This document shows positions 10,297-22,172 of a DNA stretch of 64,000 nt, one piece after another. Location: positions 93,518,215-93,582,214 of the forward strand of contig CM018696.1 of NCBI GenBank assembly GCA_009363875.1, in the 5' to 3' direction. This DNA is from Mikania micrantha (taxonomy: Eukaryota > Streptophyta > Magnoliopsida > Asterales > Asteraceae). Both the position numbers and the translations under genes were made by a program. A model generated the notes under the pieces. That model did not search any database. It was not told the origin of the DNA and saw only the letters and a list, made by a program, of their open reading frames with translations. The number at the start of each line of letters is the position of its first letter. The stretch's first letter is position 1.

Positions 10297-12982
10297 TTAT
10301 TAAAACATAACTTAGACAATATAAAGAAAAAACAAATATGTAATTATTATTATATCCATTATTAGAATGATATCAAGGATCCAAGTTAATTAATTAACTT
10401 ATCTTTTTTCTTTTCTCAACTTAATATACATATATTTTAATTAAGTTTACTAATTTTATTTTTTTTTAAAAACACTTGAGTATATTAGTTGAATGAAAAT
10501 GTTATAATTCTTATCATATTCAGTATATTTCACAATTAATAAAGGCAAAATAGGGACTAAATTGTGTAAGACGTAGACAATTTTACATATACCATGTAAA
10601 AATAAAGAGATTGTGTCTAATGAGTAAAATAACATTAAAATTATTCTAATTTTACTTTTATCCCTTAAGGGCCGTCACATAATATACATTATATGTGCAC
10701 ACCAAAAATGAAACATTTGAATGAAAAATGTCAATTTTAAAAAAAAATGTTCTTATTTCATTGTCCATATTAGTTAGTAAAAGCTAAAATTTTATTGAAA
10801 TTTTCTATCTTGTTGTTATGTACGAAGGCATTGTTTCAATTTTACTGAAATTTCAAGCTATGTAATAAAGTGAACATAGATAACAACTAATTGTTCCATG
10901 ATAAGTTACTCATTCACAATATTCACTAAATCACACTTGTAATAAATATGATTATTTATACGATCCAAAAAGTTCAATAGAAGTTGATTCTAGATAAACT
11001 TCCGACTCAAGATTGAAGAAAAATACAAACAAAAACAAATAAAATAAAAATATATAGAAGCATAAAAATAAAAAGTTATTAAAATCGATTAAATGAGTGC
11101 AATGCTTTTATACATACCAACGAGACGGAAAATTAAAGACCCCTCTCTCGATCTCTCTAGTAGATAGCACTCAATTATAAATAGAAAGACTATTTTGCCC
11201 TCTGTATCGTCTAGAAAATAGGTCCATTTAAAAGAAGACTCTGATGAATTATATAAAAAGAGTCTTATAATTTTTAAAAGACAGTCTTTCTTGATGATAT
11301 TCAGTTGTTGAAAAAGACAAATTTGGCCTTCTGAAGATCTTAAAACGTCCGTACATGGTTCAGTTGAATCCCCAAGAGCTCAAATACATGACAGTCTTAA
11401 AAGACTCCTCACTTTGCTTCGGCTTGTCGACAAACTTCTTATTACCAGTCGTAGCATCAGAAAACACCATCGATGCCTGCTTTAAATTCAAGTCCCTCCA
11501 CTTATTCAATATGACATTCTCACACTCATCTTTCTGTTTCATCCTTGGGTTGCACATATCAATGCAGTGTGTTTTGTATCAATGGCCTATAAAAATTGAA
11601 GATATCATAGAATCTTAATTTGAAAGCGTCTATATATACTAGTGAAGGTGTCTGGAAGTTTTAATTTGCTGTTAAATAACTTTCACTTTAAGCACTTGTA
11701 CTTGTGTCTATTTACCGGTTCAACCCTTACGTTTCTCTTTTGTTGGTTACAGTCCTTGGCCTTGCGTGTTGTTAATAAACATGTGACTATAATAAGATTA
11801 CTCTTTTTATTTGCCTTGAGATAACTTGAAACATTTTAATTAATTAAGAAAAACGTGAGAACATCTTTCTCTTTGTTAGTTAACTTACAAAAGGGGTAAA
11901 TTTAGTTGGGATAAAAAACATGACACGTGAATACTTGATTATGTTTTGGGTTACCATATCTAATATATTTTATAATGTAATTCTTAGGTTAATCTATTTA
12001 ATTAACATGTCATGCGTGTGTTTACTTGTTTACCCAATTTAACAAGACGGATCGACACGTCAACCCATTGAAATCGTAATCTTTATCTTAGTCTCAAGGC
12101 AAATAAAACAACAAATGAATAGTATCCTAGTCATGTTTGTTTGCTATAAAGTCGTAGGTTTTTTTGGATGAAACCTCACTTTCTACAAGGATAAAAGTTA
12201 GTAATTTGTTTACGTTTTTTTTTATATATTCTATAAATAGTCATACTATAAGTGTTTGTTGTTGTTGTTCGTTCAACCTACTGTATTCATAATCTTGACA
12301 TTTTGTTTGTTTTATTTAAGTTTAATAGTTTGAGTCAAATTAAGATAACATAGTTCACAAGTCTTGTCATGTGTATTTGAGAGTTTTAATGTGAGTTTCA
12401 AAGTTTCTTGTATGTTCATTAAGTACGTTACTATCCAATTGTGACAACACCCATAACACGATTACCATATTTACAATATGCACATTTAGAAGACTGAGTT
12501 AAAACAATTGATGTTCGGGCCGGGTTAAATAGTTTTAAGTGTGTTGAGACTACGGTAAGTATTTAGATATAAATAAACATATGAGCATGCTCGGTTTGAA
12601 AACTCAACCCATCAAACTGAAACTCATCAACATGACATAATTAACATCCTTGGCTAAAATTCCGTTTGTTTCTAGCATTTCTTCCATTTGAATAATTTAA
12701 CAATTGTATAGACCCTTCTCTATAAAATTAAAACTCTTCAAGGGTTGACAGTGTCATTAATTGCGTTCTAGAATCCTGAAATTGGACGCATGAGTGCATT
12801 TGGAAACTATGGACTTGGGCGAAGGTTTGGAGGAAAACAACCGGCTGCCAAAAACGGTTACCGGCTGAATGGGCAAAGAAAAGCCACCAAACCGGGGGTG
12901 GGTTATATCACAGTAGCCCATACAGCCATCTGTCAGTTTCATTTCTGAATGTTGGATAAGGACAAGAAAACGCTAATTGCTG
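10297..12982. other. Intergenic, AT-rich
   Basis: The first few hundred bases are presumed 3' UTR and downstream sequence of the F-box gene. No conserved gene is recognised. Open frames at 11355-11618 (+) and 11360-11557 (-) overlap and have no known domain. A - strand frame at 12757-12942 lies in locally GC-richer sequence and could be an exon remnant, but no splice context supports it. Confidence 0.45.
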
Positions 12983-12996
12983 ACGTCAAAATTATT

Positions 12997-13238
12997 ATTA
13001 TTATTTTTTTTGAACGGCTAAGGTCTCAATCGTGTGAACACACTGTTTTCAGACCATGTCACCAAGGTCTAGTTACCTGAACCTCCCATGAGCCACCACA
13101 ACCAACCCAGGAGGAAACCCCACTGGGAAAACCCCATGACCCCCCCTCAGACCCATTTTTCGCTACAGGAGGGATTTGAACCCATGACCTCCCATTTGAA
13201 AGAATCATAGGGTACCATTGAGAAAATGTCTCTTTGGT
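12997..13238 (-). mobile_element. tRNA-derived SINE
   Basis: It is flanked by a 14-bp duplication ACGTCAAAATTATT (12983-12996 and 13239-13252). On the - strand there is a Pol III B box, GGTTCAAATCC (13172-13182), preceded by an A-box-like TGGTACCCTATG. The 3' end is an AT-rich tail at the left (about 12997-13012). The body has the GGGGTTTTCC-rich filler typical of plant SINEs. Confidence 0.85.
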
Positions 13239-13648
13239 ACGTCAAAATTATTTAACATAGAAGTTTCATCTGAATACATAACGGGTCATACGCGACCCAC
13301 TACGACACGAAATATTAAAAGTTATACTTGCACATGACACGAAAATTTTTATGTTTGTTTTTTAAATCACTAACACAACGCGTTTAAAACACAAAAAACA
13401 CGAAATGACTCATTAAAAAACATGTTAACAGTTAACGCTATAAATGACCCGTTAAAAAACTTGTTATATACATGTTAAAGTATTTGTTAAGAAACCCGTC
13501 AACGAGTTAGGTTAGATAATTAGATATTTTAAAAGGTAATCGGTTACCAACATATTTAATTATATTATTTATTTTAAATTTTAAGTTATAAGCAGGATTT
13601 AACGGGTCTTAAGAATTTTTTTTCATGTTTATACACGAAATTAAACAG

Positions 13649-16331
13649 TGTGACACCCGGCAATTTCAGGTAAATTGCAACTCTTATATTCTTTACATTT
13701 CACATTCATACTTGTTGCATTTCATTTAATTACGTTCAATTAGATGAGTTGAACACAAACATCTTCGAAACGATAATCATACATTGCACATTGGTTTTGG
13801 AAACCAAGTGTGGCAACCACAACACTAACACAAAACAATGATTCGGGGAATTATTGAACTGTGCATCACACGTTGATTAGGATTAATCAAGCGTGCAAAC
13901 ACTTTGTTAGACACAAGCACAAACTATCTTAGATAATTCGAGGAATTATCGAAACACACACACACGAGTCTCACGAACGTTGGTGATCAAACTTATATGT
14001 TACTATATGATTATGTGCTAAAGGTGCATTAGATGCTTTGGATAAACGTTAGGAATCGAGTACGAGCGAAAATCGTATCAACGAAATCGAAAAACAAAGA
14101 AGTGGACTCATCGCGGTACGCGATGGCCCCTCTGCAAAAGGCTCCGCGATACGCGAAGGAAAGCGGGAGTCGAGACTCCCGAATCCTATCGCGGTACGCG
14201 GTAGAAAATTTTGATCGGCCTCCGCGGTACGCGAAGGCCATGCAGATCAGATTTTCTTTATAATCAACCCCATTTCACTTCTACTCGGTTCCTTTGCAAT
14301 TCACCCGACTTTCTTTGTTCAATCTCGACCAAACCACTCTGAAATCAGTCCTCCAACCTCCTGGAATCACCATTGAAGCTAGTTCTTGGCATTTGAGAGC
14401 TATAGGAACATCAAAGGAGCTTTGGAAGCCATCAAACAACAAAAGACTCAATCTTAGCCACTTGAAGAATCTCCAGAACCTGTTCTAGCACAAATCTACG
14501 CATCTAAGGTAGTTTTAAATGTTTACATAGTGTTAGATCGTACATGCAAGGGTTAAAAACCCACATGCAACTCCATATGATTATTGTGCTTGAAATCGTT
14601 GGTGATTTGATGAGTACTTGTTGTAGATTTACTGATTTTAGTGTTTAGTAATGTTAGAATTGAGTTTTGATTAAGTTAGGTTTGATTTGATGATGATTTG
14701 GTGCACTTGCCATAAAAGGAAACTTTTATGTTGCAAGTCTTGGATTTGTGACGATCTAGACATGTTAGACATGTCTAGATGTTGTTAAATGTGTATTGGA
14801 GTGTTTAGAAACACATTGGAATATTTGATTTTGTCAAAAACTTGGTTTTATAGAAACTTTCTAAAAATGGAAACTTTTAGAAATTAAAAGAGGGCTTTTG
14901 ATGTTTTTGAAAGATTTGATGAACTTTATTATTAAAATATGTTTAGAAATGATTTCTAAGCATATTGGAAACCTTGATTTGTGAAAACGAGTTTTTAAAC
15001 GGATACTTTCCAAATAAGGAAACTTTATTTGGGCAAAACGTCATAAATGGCGATTTATGCGCAAATGACATGTTTTAAGAGTTTAAACAAGTTTTATAAA
15101 CATATTGGAAGTCATTAGTTTTATGAAATAGAATTTCATAACCACACTCTCCTAAATGGGAAACTTGCTAAAAATGGTAACTTATGTGACTAGAGTCATA
15201 GGATGCATATTAGTGTCTTATGTGCGTCAAGGCACATAAACACAACAATCGTGTCACCAACGATTCGTCGAGTCAACACAAGTCAACACACACATACTCG
15301 GTTGAGCACACCGACACTTGGAGTTGTATGGAATACAACGCATCACAAAACACATACTCACACCTATATGGTTATAGGTGCTTACTAGCAGGACAGCTAG
15401 CTTTCGCAGTCGCGAACACACATTTACCGGAACTACTACACCAGGTGAGTTCACGGCCCCTTTTTACTTTTTCTACCTTTGGGGGAGAAAACATTGCATG
15501 ATAAACTGTTTTTGGAAAACAACTCATTTCATTTATGTATGGACATGCTTTATCATTATATGTATATGTGTGGGCCCCTATCACAACTAAAAGTCCTCAC
15601 GATACTCCTCGGACCGTTAATAGCATAACGCCTAGCATGGTAAATCTTGAATAGTACTATTTGGGCCTGACAAGCCCCACTACACCCGACTGGAGGTCGG
15701 AACAGTGCAATATTGACCAACACTTTGCCATTGTCTGTGATAACATGGCGGGAGGCACAATTTGTCAGCTTCGGTACCATCCACAATATAATATAACTGT
15801 ATTGACTAGCTATCAATCGATACTGCATTGTAATGATACATTGATAACAACTCTTACTTTAAACATTCGATGTTTATTGCTTATGATAAACCTGTGCTCT
15901 CACCAACCTTTGTGTTGACCTTTTACTCGCATGTTTTCTCAGGTAACTAAGGCACGCGCACAAGGACTAGGATGCTAGGATGGGGTCCATGCATCTACTG
16001 TAGTGTCTTAGGCCACTTGATAGTATTTAACATTTGGTTGTGTTAATTATGTATTGTCAAACTACTTTAATCGCTTCCGCACTATTGTTAATTGTCATTT
16101 TGAAAACTGTTTTAATTCAACGCTTCCGCAAGATATGAAGGTTAAACCATTTTGCCAACTTATACTTTACTTCCGCAACTCTGATATTAATAAACTGTTT
16201 TATCCAAATTATTGGATGTACGTGCATAACCAGACATATAGGTCTCGCATGTTGTGTGACCGGAGACTGCGATCCTGACAATCTGCCGTCGCTCGCGCCC
16301 CGGAAGGGACGGGATTTCTCGGGGTGCGACA
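13649..16331 (+). mobile_element. Solo LTR C
   Basis: A 2,683-bp block begins TGTGACACCCGG, ends GGGGTGCGACA, and has a perfect 5-bp duplication AACAG (13644-13648 and 16332-16336). There is no internal retroelement coding. Features inside are a GC-rich island of palindromes (14111-14236) and an AGGTGAGTTCA donor-like block (15443-15453) followed by a C/T-rich stretch, matched in LTRs D and E. The many short open frames at 15200-15900 overlap in several frames and are not genes. Confidence 0.9.
14111..14236 (+). repeat. GC-rich palindromic island in LTR C
   Basis: Four copies of the near-palindrome CGCG(G/A)TACGCG occur (near 14112, 14145, 14190 and 14222). A perfect 8-bp hairpin lies among them (CGGGAGTC 14164-14171, loop GA, GACTCCCG 14174-14181). 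The surrounding LTR is AT-rich, so the island stands out strongly. Confidence 0.8.
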
Positions 16332-16450
16332 AACAGGTCTTAACATTTCTACTTGTTTTAGAAACGAAACATGTTAAATTTAAACACGAAATATGTTAAA
16401 ACTCGTGTTGTATTAACGTGTCCGTATATGAAATTGCCAACCTTCACCTT

Positions 16451-17692
16451 TCTAAACTTAATGTACTTCGATATGCATGCACTCTTATTATTGTTATTAT
16501 TTAGTATTATTTTATTATTACCAAATTCTTAATTTCGTTATAGTGATTATAACTAAAAAAATGTTGCTAAGTTTATAGTTTGGTGAAAATTGTTTTGATA
16601 TAGGTTTAAGTCCTTATAAATATATAATTAAATGATATTTATTAAATAAAAAAAAAAGAAAAATAGTCATAAAAACTTAAAATGTCAAATAAATTTTCTA
16701 GATACTAAATTATAACCCATTAAGTTGTATAGCCTATTAAAATTAATAATTCATTATTCCCATTATTCCTACTCCGCCCACCCTTTTTTTAATAGCCCAT
16801 TAAGTTTTACCCAGCAACTCATTTGCTACGATCACATTCCGCTACCAACTATCCGGTATCTAATGCTCAGGTGTTGGCAAGCGATGAACCGAGGAAATAT
16901 ATATGCTCCTCAAGAGAAAATCCATAGTGTGGTAAAACTCTTACTGACCGCTTTGGCTAAGATTTGAACACATGACCTAACAAAGTATAAGCATTATGAG
17001 AATCATGAAAACCAGATAAGATACAAACTATTTGCTTCTTTACACTCCTTTCTCAATATTCCTCAAACAAAAGTGGTATGGGTTAAAAAAATTAAAGACA
17101 ATTATATGGTTTTTAGAGTAAAATTATGTAAAATAAAAATGCGTACACTCTTAACCATGTAACATTTACAGTAAAAACCTTTTAGTATATAACTCATTAA
17201 TTACTTAAACCATATTTAATCAATTAATCGTTAATTGATTAATTTCGTTAAATAATTAAAGTTCAACCGGTTAAACTTCATTTATTTAATTTAATTAATT
17301 ATCTAAATAATTATTTCCTATTGTTTTATTATTTCATAAATAGTAAACACACCAAAAACCTTAATTTAAGAATCCATGATCGTGTAAATGTCTAAAATCC
17401 TTAGACATTTAATATTGTTGTACTCCAAATATAATCCAAGCACAGTTAATTACTTTTAGGAATATTCCTATATGCTATTACAACTCTTTTCAACTTCTAA
17501 TTAACAATTTTTTACAATTGATTTTGGTTAAACAGACCTTTACACATTTTATAACTAATGAGTTACATCATGATCGTCCCAACCTAATTTATTTCATAAA
17601 ACAGTTACATTACGTGACACAAATATAGAAAGATTTGAGTTCGATTTGTAAAAAAAGATTGTAATATGGTTACGTTATATATCTTTAACGGT
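16451..17692. other. Intergenic, AT-rich, with a possible SINE on the - strand
   Basis: No gene is recognised. At 16838-16985 the - strand carries a B-box-like GTGTTCAAATCTTA (16958-16971) in a GC-richer segment, suggesting a decayed tRNA-derived SINE, but no target duplication was found. Confidence 0.4.
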
Positions 17693-17707
17693 ATATAAAC
17701 AGGTTTT

Positions 17708-17919
17708 TAACCAATGATTCTTAGATTAAGTGGTTGAGAAGAGGTACCCTATGACTTCAATATTGGAGAGGTTAGGGGTTCAAGTCCTGGCATGAACAAA
17801 ATAGGTGTTCCATGCTGGGCTAGGGGTTTTCTCTCACATATAATGAGTTTCCTCCTATTGGGTATAAATATGATTGGATGAGTCTATTACTCGTCACTGA
17901 TCCAAATTGCAGTTCAAAA
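17708..17919 (+). mobile_element. tRNA-derived SINE
   Basis: A perfect 15-bp duplication ATATAAACAGGTTTT flanks it (17693-17707 and 17920-17934). The head has an A-box-like TTAAGTGGTTGAGAAG and a B box GGTTCAAGTCC (17777-17787). The tail ends in a short A run. It shares CTGATCCAAATTGCAGTTCA-like 3' text with the next SINE, so the two are related. Confidence 0.88.
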
Positions 17920-18174
17920 ATATAAACAGGTTTTAAGGAACCCGCCATTTTAATGATGGCACACATGACGTTACCTGAATGGTGACTTTGATAATGACGG
18001 ATGAATCCTATGTTAAATTTGATTGGTGCTCTTTTTTCAAAATTCATCCAATCATTTATTGATAAAATAATTTATTACTGCTTAAAGACAAATATGAAAA
18101 AAAGTGTAAAACATTAGCATCAGATTCTTAACTTCAAACTTAATAGTTATTATTAGTGATATATTAGATCTTTA

Positions 18175-18510
18175 TGATCACACATTGACCCCGTTCAGGC
18201 ATGTCCTGACAGCAAAGAGACTTTGTTCTAGTGGTACTCTATGACGTTCCAAAATATAAGGTATGAGTTCAAATCTCATCCAAAGCATATTATGGCTGAG
18301 GAGGTCAGGAGGTTTTCCAAAAATGGTTTCCTCCTGGGGTGGGTTACCCTAGGTTCAGGTGTTGCCATATGATCCGGGTTCCGAGTCTTCGAGCTCGGTG
18401 ATATTCTGGATCCAAGGTATTGCTGGTCAAAAAAAAAAGTTAGTTCCTGATATGGGCAAAATATGGTTCCATGTTGACCCGTCAGTGATACAAATTGTCA
18501 TTCAAAAAAA
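18175..18510 (+). mobile_element. tRNA-derived SINE, longer member
   Basis: It is flanked by a 16-bp duplication ATATATTAGATCTTTA (18159-18174 and 18511-18526). The B box is GAGTTCAAATCT (18265-18275), with CTAGTGGTACTCTATG as the A-box region. The 3' end has GATACAAATTGTCATTCA and an A run, matching the previous SINE's 3' end. At 336 bp it is about 120 bp longer, with GC-rich extra sequence in the middle. Confidence 0.85.
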
Positions 18511-18526
18511 ATATATTAGATCTTTA

Positions 18527-19500
18527 ATATCAAACACTAAATTAAATTAATAAATTACTTATATTTAAAATATCTTAAACTATTAAGTCAATATAATAAG
18601 GAGAATTATCAAATGCAGAAGTTTTTTTTTCCTTGTTAGAACTGTAAGAAGAAGTTTAGGTTTTCGATAAATGTCTAAGATCAAAGAGTTCAAGATTAAG
18701 ATTTAAATATGAAAAAAAAAGGTTTAAAGGGCCAAAAAAATAGCTACAATTGTTAATTTTTTTTGGGTTAAATTATGTTTAACCAATTTTTGAAAATTCA
18801 TTTTTTTGTCGCTTCTTACGCTAAACTAACAAGATTTTGCCCACGAAACATAATTACAAAAGCTCCCTAAAATGTTTTACCAAAAAGAAATAGTTGCAAA
18901 TTTGCAATTGTTAATTTTTAAAATGTCGCCAATGAATCGTAACAAAACCGCCCCCAATAACCTTCAAGATCGCCTAAAAAAATGCTTAAAAACCAACCCT
19001 AGTAAATTAAGAAAACCGCCTCAAATAGTAAATTAGTAATCTAAAAAACTATGATATATCCTCAAATAACACAAAAAAAATGTCATGAAAAAACTTATAC
19101 GAAACCTTCCCCAAAACACACCGACCATCCACTTCCCAGTTCCCCCACCCTAAAAAAAACAAAGAAAAAAAAACTAAGAAAATATCCGACGGCCCAAATA
19201 AACATTTTGGTGTTGAACAGCCGAAATGATCTTGAATGGTAACTTCAAATAGATACACTAAAATGTTTACACCAATTCAAACTTACGAAAGGATATTTAA
19301 ATGCATCTGGCTTTAATAAATTTAAAACTTCAAAACATTTTATTTTATTAACGACACGTATTATGAGATTTCATATTCACATCTCAATATCTCATCATCT
19401 CATGAACCGATGGTAAATTGGTAAGGCTTAAAATGAACAAAATTTGGCCCAATGTAGTAATTGTTGGGCTGCTCAAAATTTTAATGGTTGAGTCGGTTGA
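18527..19500. other. Intergenic, no gene recognised
   Basis: AT-rich, with long A and T runs. The overlapping + and - frames at 19049-19258 are low-complexity (Lys/Pro against Phe/Leu) and are not supported as genes. Confidence 0.45.
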
Positions 19501-19508
19501 CTCTAAAG

Positions 19509-19792
19509 TAGGGTTGCACAAACCGGTTTTTTTCTCCAAACCGGTTCGGTTTGGTCAACGGATGGTCAAAACAGGTTTGGATGGAAACCGGTTTGAGAAA
19601 TGAGGATGTCAAACCTATAAAACCGGTTTGGATATGTTTGAAACCGGTTTAGAGGGGTTGAAATCGGTTTGGAAACCGGTTTGGGAGATGAGGATGTCAA
19701 ACCTATACCAAACAGGCGGTTTGGGCTGGTTTGGAAACCGGTTTGGATGGAACCGGTTTGTAAACCCAAAACGGTTTTTTTGTTCACCTATA
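19509..19792. mobile_element. hAT-like MITE rich in AACCGGTTTGG
   Basis: An 8-bp perfect duplication CTCTAAAG (19501-19508 and 19793-19800) flanks ends reading TAGGGTTGCACAAACCGG and, inverted, TATAGGTGAACAAAAAAACC. The body is a run of drifting AAACCGGTTTGG units, a palindromic word, so it can fold on itself. An 8-bp duplication with TAGGG ends is typical of hAT elements. It has no coding capacity. Confidence 0.78.
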
Positions 19793-19800
19793 CTCTAAAG

Positions 19801-20754
19801 TCTAAACAAAAAAAAACACACATTTACGTATATATTTTTCATATTCGATTACATGTTTCTTTAAGTGAAAAATTAAATTACTAATTTCATCTTTCCTAAC
19901 ATTAAGATATTACAAAAATCTGTATCCAAAAATGAACCCAAAATGTCCGAAAATCAGAAAATTCAACTATTTGAAAATTTGGATTCGGATACTTATTTTA
20001 AATAGTTTTGAATGCCCGAAGTATCCTTAGCTTAAATGCATAAAGGAATAAATCAAGAAACAAATAGAAAAAAAAAACATTATTAACATTTTTTACTAGA
20101 GAAGGGAAATTGTGAATGAGATGGGATTCGTGGCACTATTGCTGAAAGACGTACAACTAATATGAAATTAATGGATCAAAAAGCTATTGATAATCATTGA
20201 CCATAGACCGCCAGCACCGTAGCTCGAAGGTTCCGATCACCCCATCCCGCCACAAATTTGTTTGTGAATGTGACAAAATTAATGGTGGCTTTGATTTTTT
20301 TTTATATTAATATACTAGGCTAAAATCATGTGTTATAAAGAGTTAAATAACTAAAATATAAGATACTTATAAATAAAAAAAGTTATGTTTTTAAAATACA
20401 TATGCAATCCATTGGTTTAAAAAATTAGTATATTACGAAATTAAATAAAATACATACAATCGTTACAATATATCTTAAATAAATAAACTTTAATGTGACA
20501 ACTATAAATTATAATATAATAAGCTTATTTTAAATTTCTTTTTTTTTCCCAACTAGATTTTAACTTTTTATGTATTTAATTCATTTTAAGTATACTTAGT
20601 CTTTTAAATATATATTTTATAACAATAAAATTAACTTAAATTACTAGGTTGAATTAAATAAGTTTCTTAACCTAAAAGACTTAAAAAGGATTTTGATCAA
20701 TTGCATCATTAATTAATGGTTCTGATTAAATCAAGTTGTTTGAGGATATTTTGT
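19801..20754. other. Intergenic, AT-rich repeats
   Basis: 19915-20030 holds TCCGAAAAT-like words like those at 5740-6190. At 20311-20335 ACTAGGCTAAAATCATGTG resembles a worn Helitron 3' end on the - strand, but the hairpin is poor. Nothing coding is seen. Confidence 0.4.
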
Positions 20755-21537
20755 TAATAACTACTTTTGGTAACTTTTTATCAAGTTCACCCATCATCTT
20801 TAAACGTTCATAACTTCTACATACGAAATTATTTTTTGAAAAAAAATATATACCACAAAAACAAACATTTTTTTTATCTTCAAAATTAATATAGTGTTGT
20901 TATAGAAAATTTTTGTTTTTTTATTTCATTGTGTCTTTTGTACAGAGCATAATGTCTTTTATGTTTTCGCTCAATGTTGTGTTTTTGTGAATGATTTAAG
21001 ACACAATAATGTTGAAGAAAATATATAATGTCAAGCAAAGATGACACAATGACGTATAAATAACACAATTATATTTAAAGAAAAGGCACAATCATCTATA
21101 AAAAAACATAATGACGATTATGAACAATTTTATACAGGTAATTGTGTCTTTTGTATTGACAATGTATATTTTATACAGGTCATTGTGTATTTTGTACTTG
21201 TAATTGTGTCTATTGTATTTTTGCTCAATATTTTGTTTTCCTAAACAATTTAAGATACGATTATGTTGCATAATACATAATGTGAAACAAGGATAACACA
21301 ATGACGAGTGTAAATAACAAAATGATATTTAAAAAAGATTCAATTATCTTTAAAAAATGCTCAATTATCTTTAAAAAAGACAAAATTACCTGTAATAAAA
21401 AAACAAAAAAATAAAAAATACTCGTTTTTATTATATATATATTTTAAATAATAATATGGTATGTAAAAGTAATGAACATTTAAAAAATGTGGAGGGAGGA
21501 AGTTGTGAATAAATTACCGTATAACAACTTTTCCTTC
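20755..21537. mobile_element. Foldback element with internal TGTGTCTTTTGTA repeats
   Basis: The left arm (20755-20860, with CTTTAAACGTTCATAACTTC) and the right arm (about 21430-21537) are inverted imperfect copies of each other, ending in GTTAATAACTACTTTTGGTAA and, inverted, GTTGTTATACGGTAA. Between them lie drifting direct and inverted repeats around ATTGTGTCTTTTGTA (20925-21330). The style matches the foldback elements elsewhere in the window. No target duplication was fixed. Confidence 0.5.
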
Positions 21538-21540
21538 TAA

Positions 21541-22172
21541 GATTTTATATTTTTGCTCTTAAACTTGATCTTATTATCTAATGATCGATAATAAATAATT
21601 AAATATTACACTTTTTAGGATAACGTAACTATTTAGTTGATTTTAATCCTAAATTAGTATTTATATTATCATTTGACGGTAAAGAAAAAGGAAGAAATAT
21701 ACATATGACACCATCGTACGTAACATAGAAGTAACTCAAGTTTCTAGAAGGTCAAACCACATTTGACTTTGTAAAATGTTTATCGTAGACACAAACAAAA
21801 ATTTTGTGTTTGTGTGAGCATATATGGCTAGCTTTAAAAGAGGGGACACGTTGCCATGTAGATCAACACCGGACGGCCACCGAATCCGTTTGACTTCCTG
21901 TTTTGTTTCTTGTCCTAATATCTTTCTCCTCAATGTATCTTCCTTATATATATATATATGTATGTATGTATACGTACATATGCATATATATGTGTGAGTG
22001 TGTAAACAATTTAGTAGCTGATTATCCCATATTTCTATATGAGGAGGAACAGCATATCTCTTTTTAATTAATTCTGTCTTAAACTCTCACACACACTCTT
22101 TAATTGATATATATATAACTATTTCTTGAAGCACACACACGTACTGCTTGCTAGAAATTGAACATTAATACC
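21541..22172 (+). promoter_or_regulatory. MYB gene upstream region
   Basis: TATATATATAA at 22108-22118, 55-65 bp before the ATG, is the likely TATA box; a second TA-rich stretch at 21944-21959 is an alternative. Three W-box cores (TTGAC) occur: inverted at 21751-21755, then 21763-21767 and 21890-21894. ACGT cores occur at 21848-21851, 21973-21976 and 22140-22143. WRKY and bZIP input would fit the stress and ABA response known for this MYB subgroup; that link is inferred. Confidence 0.4.

Larger units (their letters stand above)
13253..16450. repeat. Degenerate MITE-like repeat interrupted by solo LTR C
   Basis: The flanks 13253-13643 and 16332-16445 are both rich in ACGGGT, AACCCGTTAA and CACGAAA words. 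They end at the right with GAAATTGCCAACC, a common terminal motif (GGTTGGCAATTTC inverted). The two flanks read as one element cut by LTR C. The left terminus is not fixed. Confidence 0.4.

Noticed and set aside
15203..15918. Several 60-93 aa frames on both strands
   Set aside because: All lie within solo LTR C, overlap each other, and have no recognisable domain.
20311..20335. Possible Helitron 3' end on the - strand
   Set aside because: CTAG|T is present, but the preceding hairpin is too poor to support the call.
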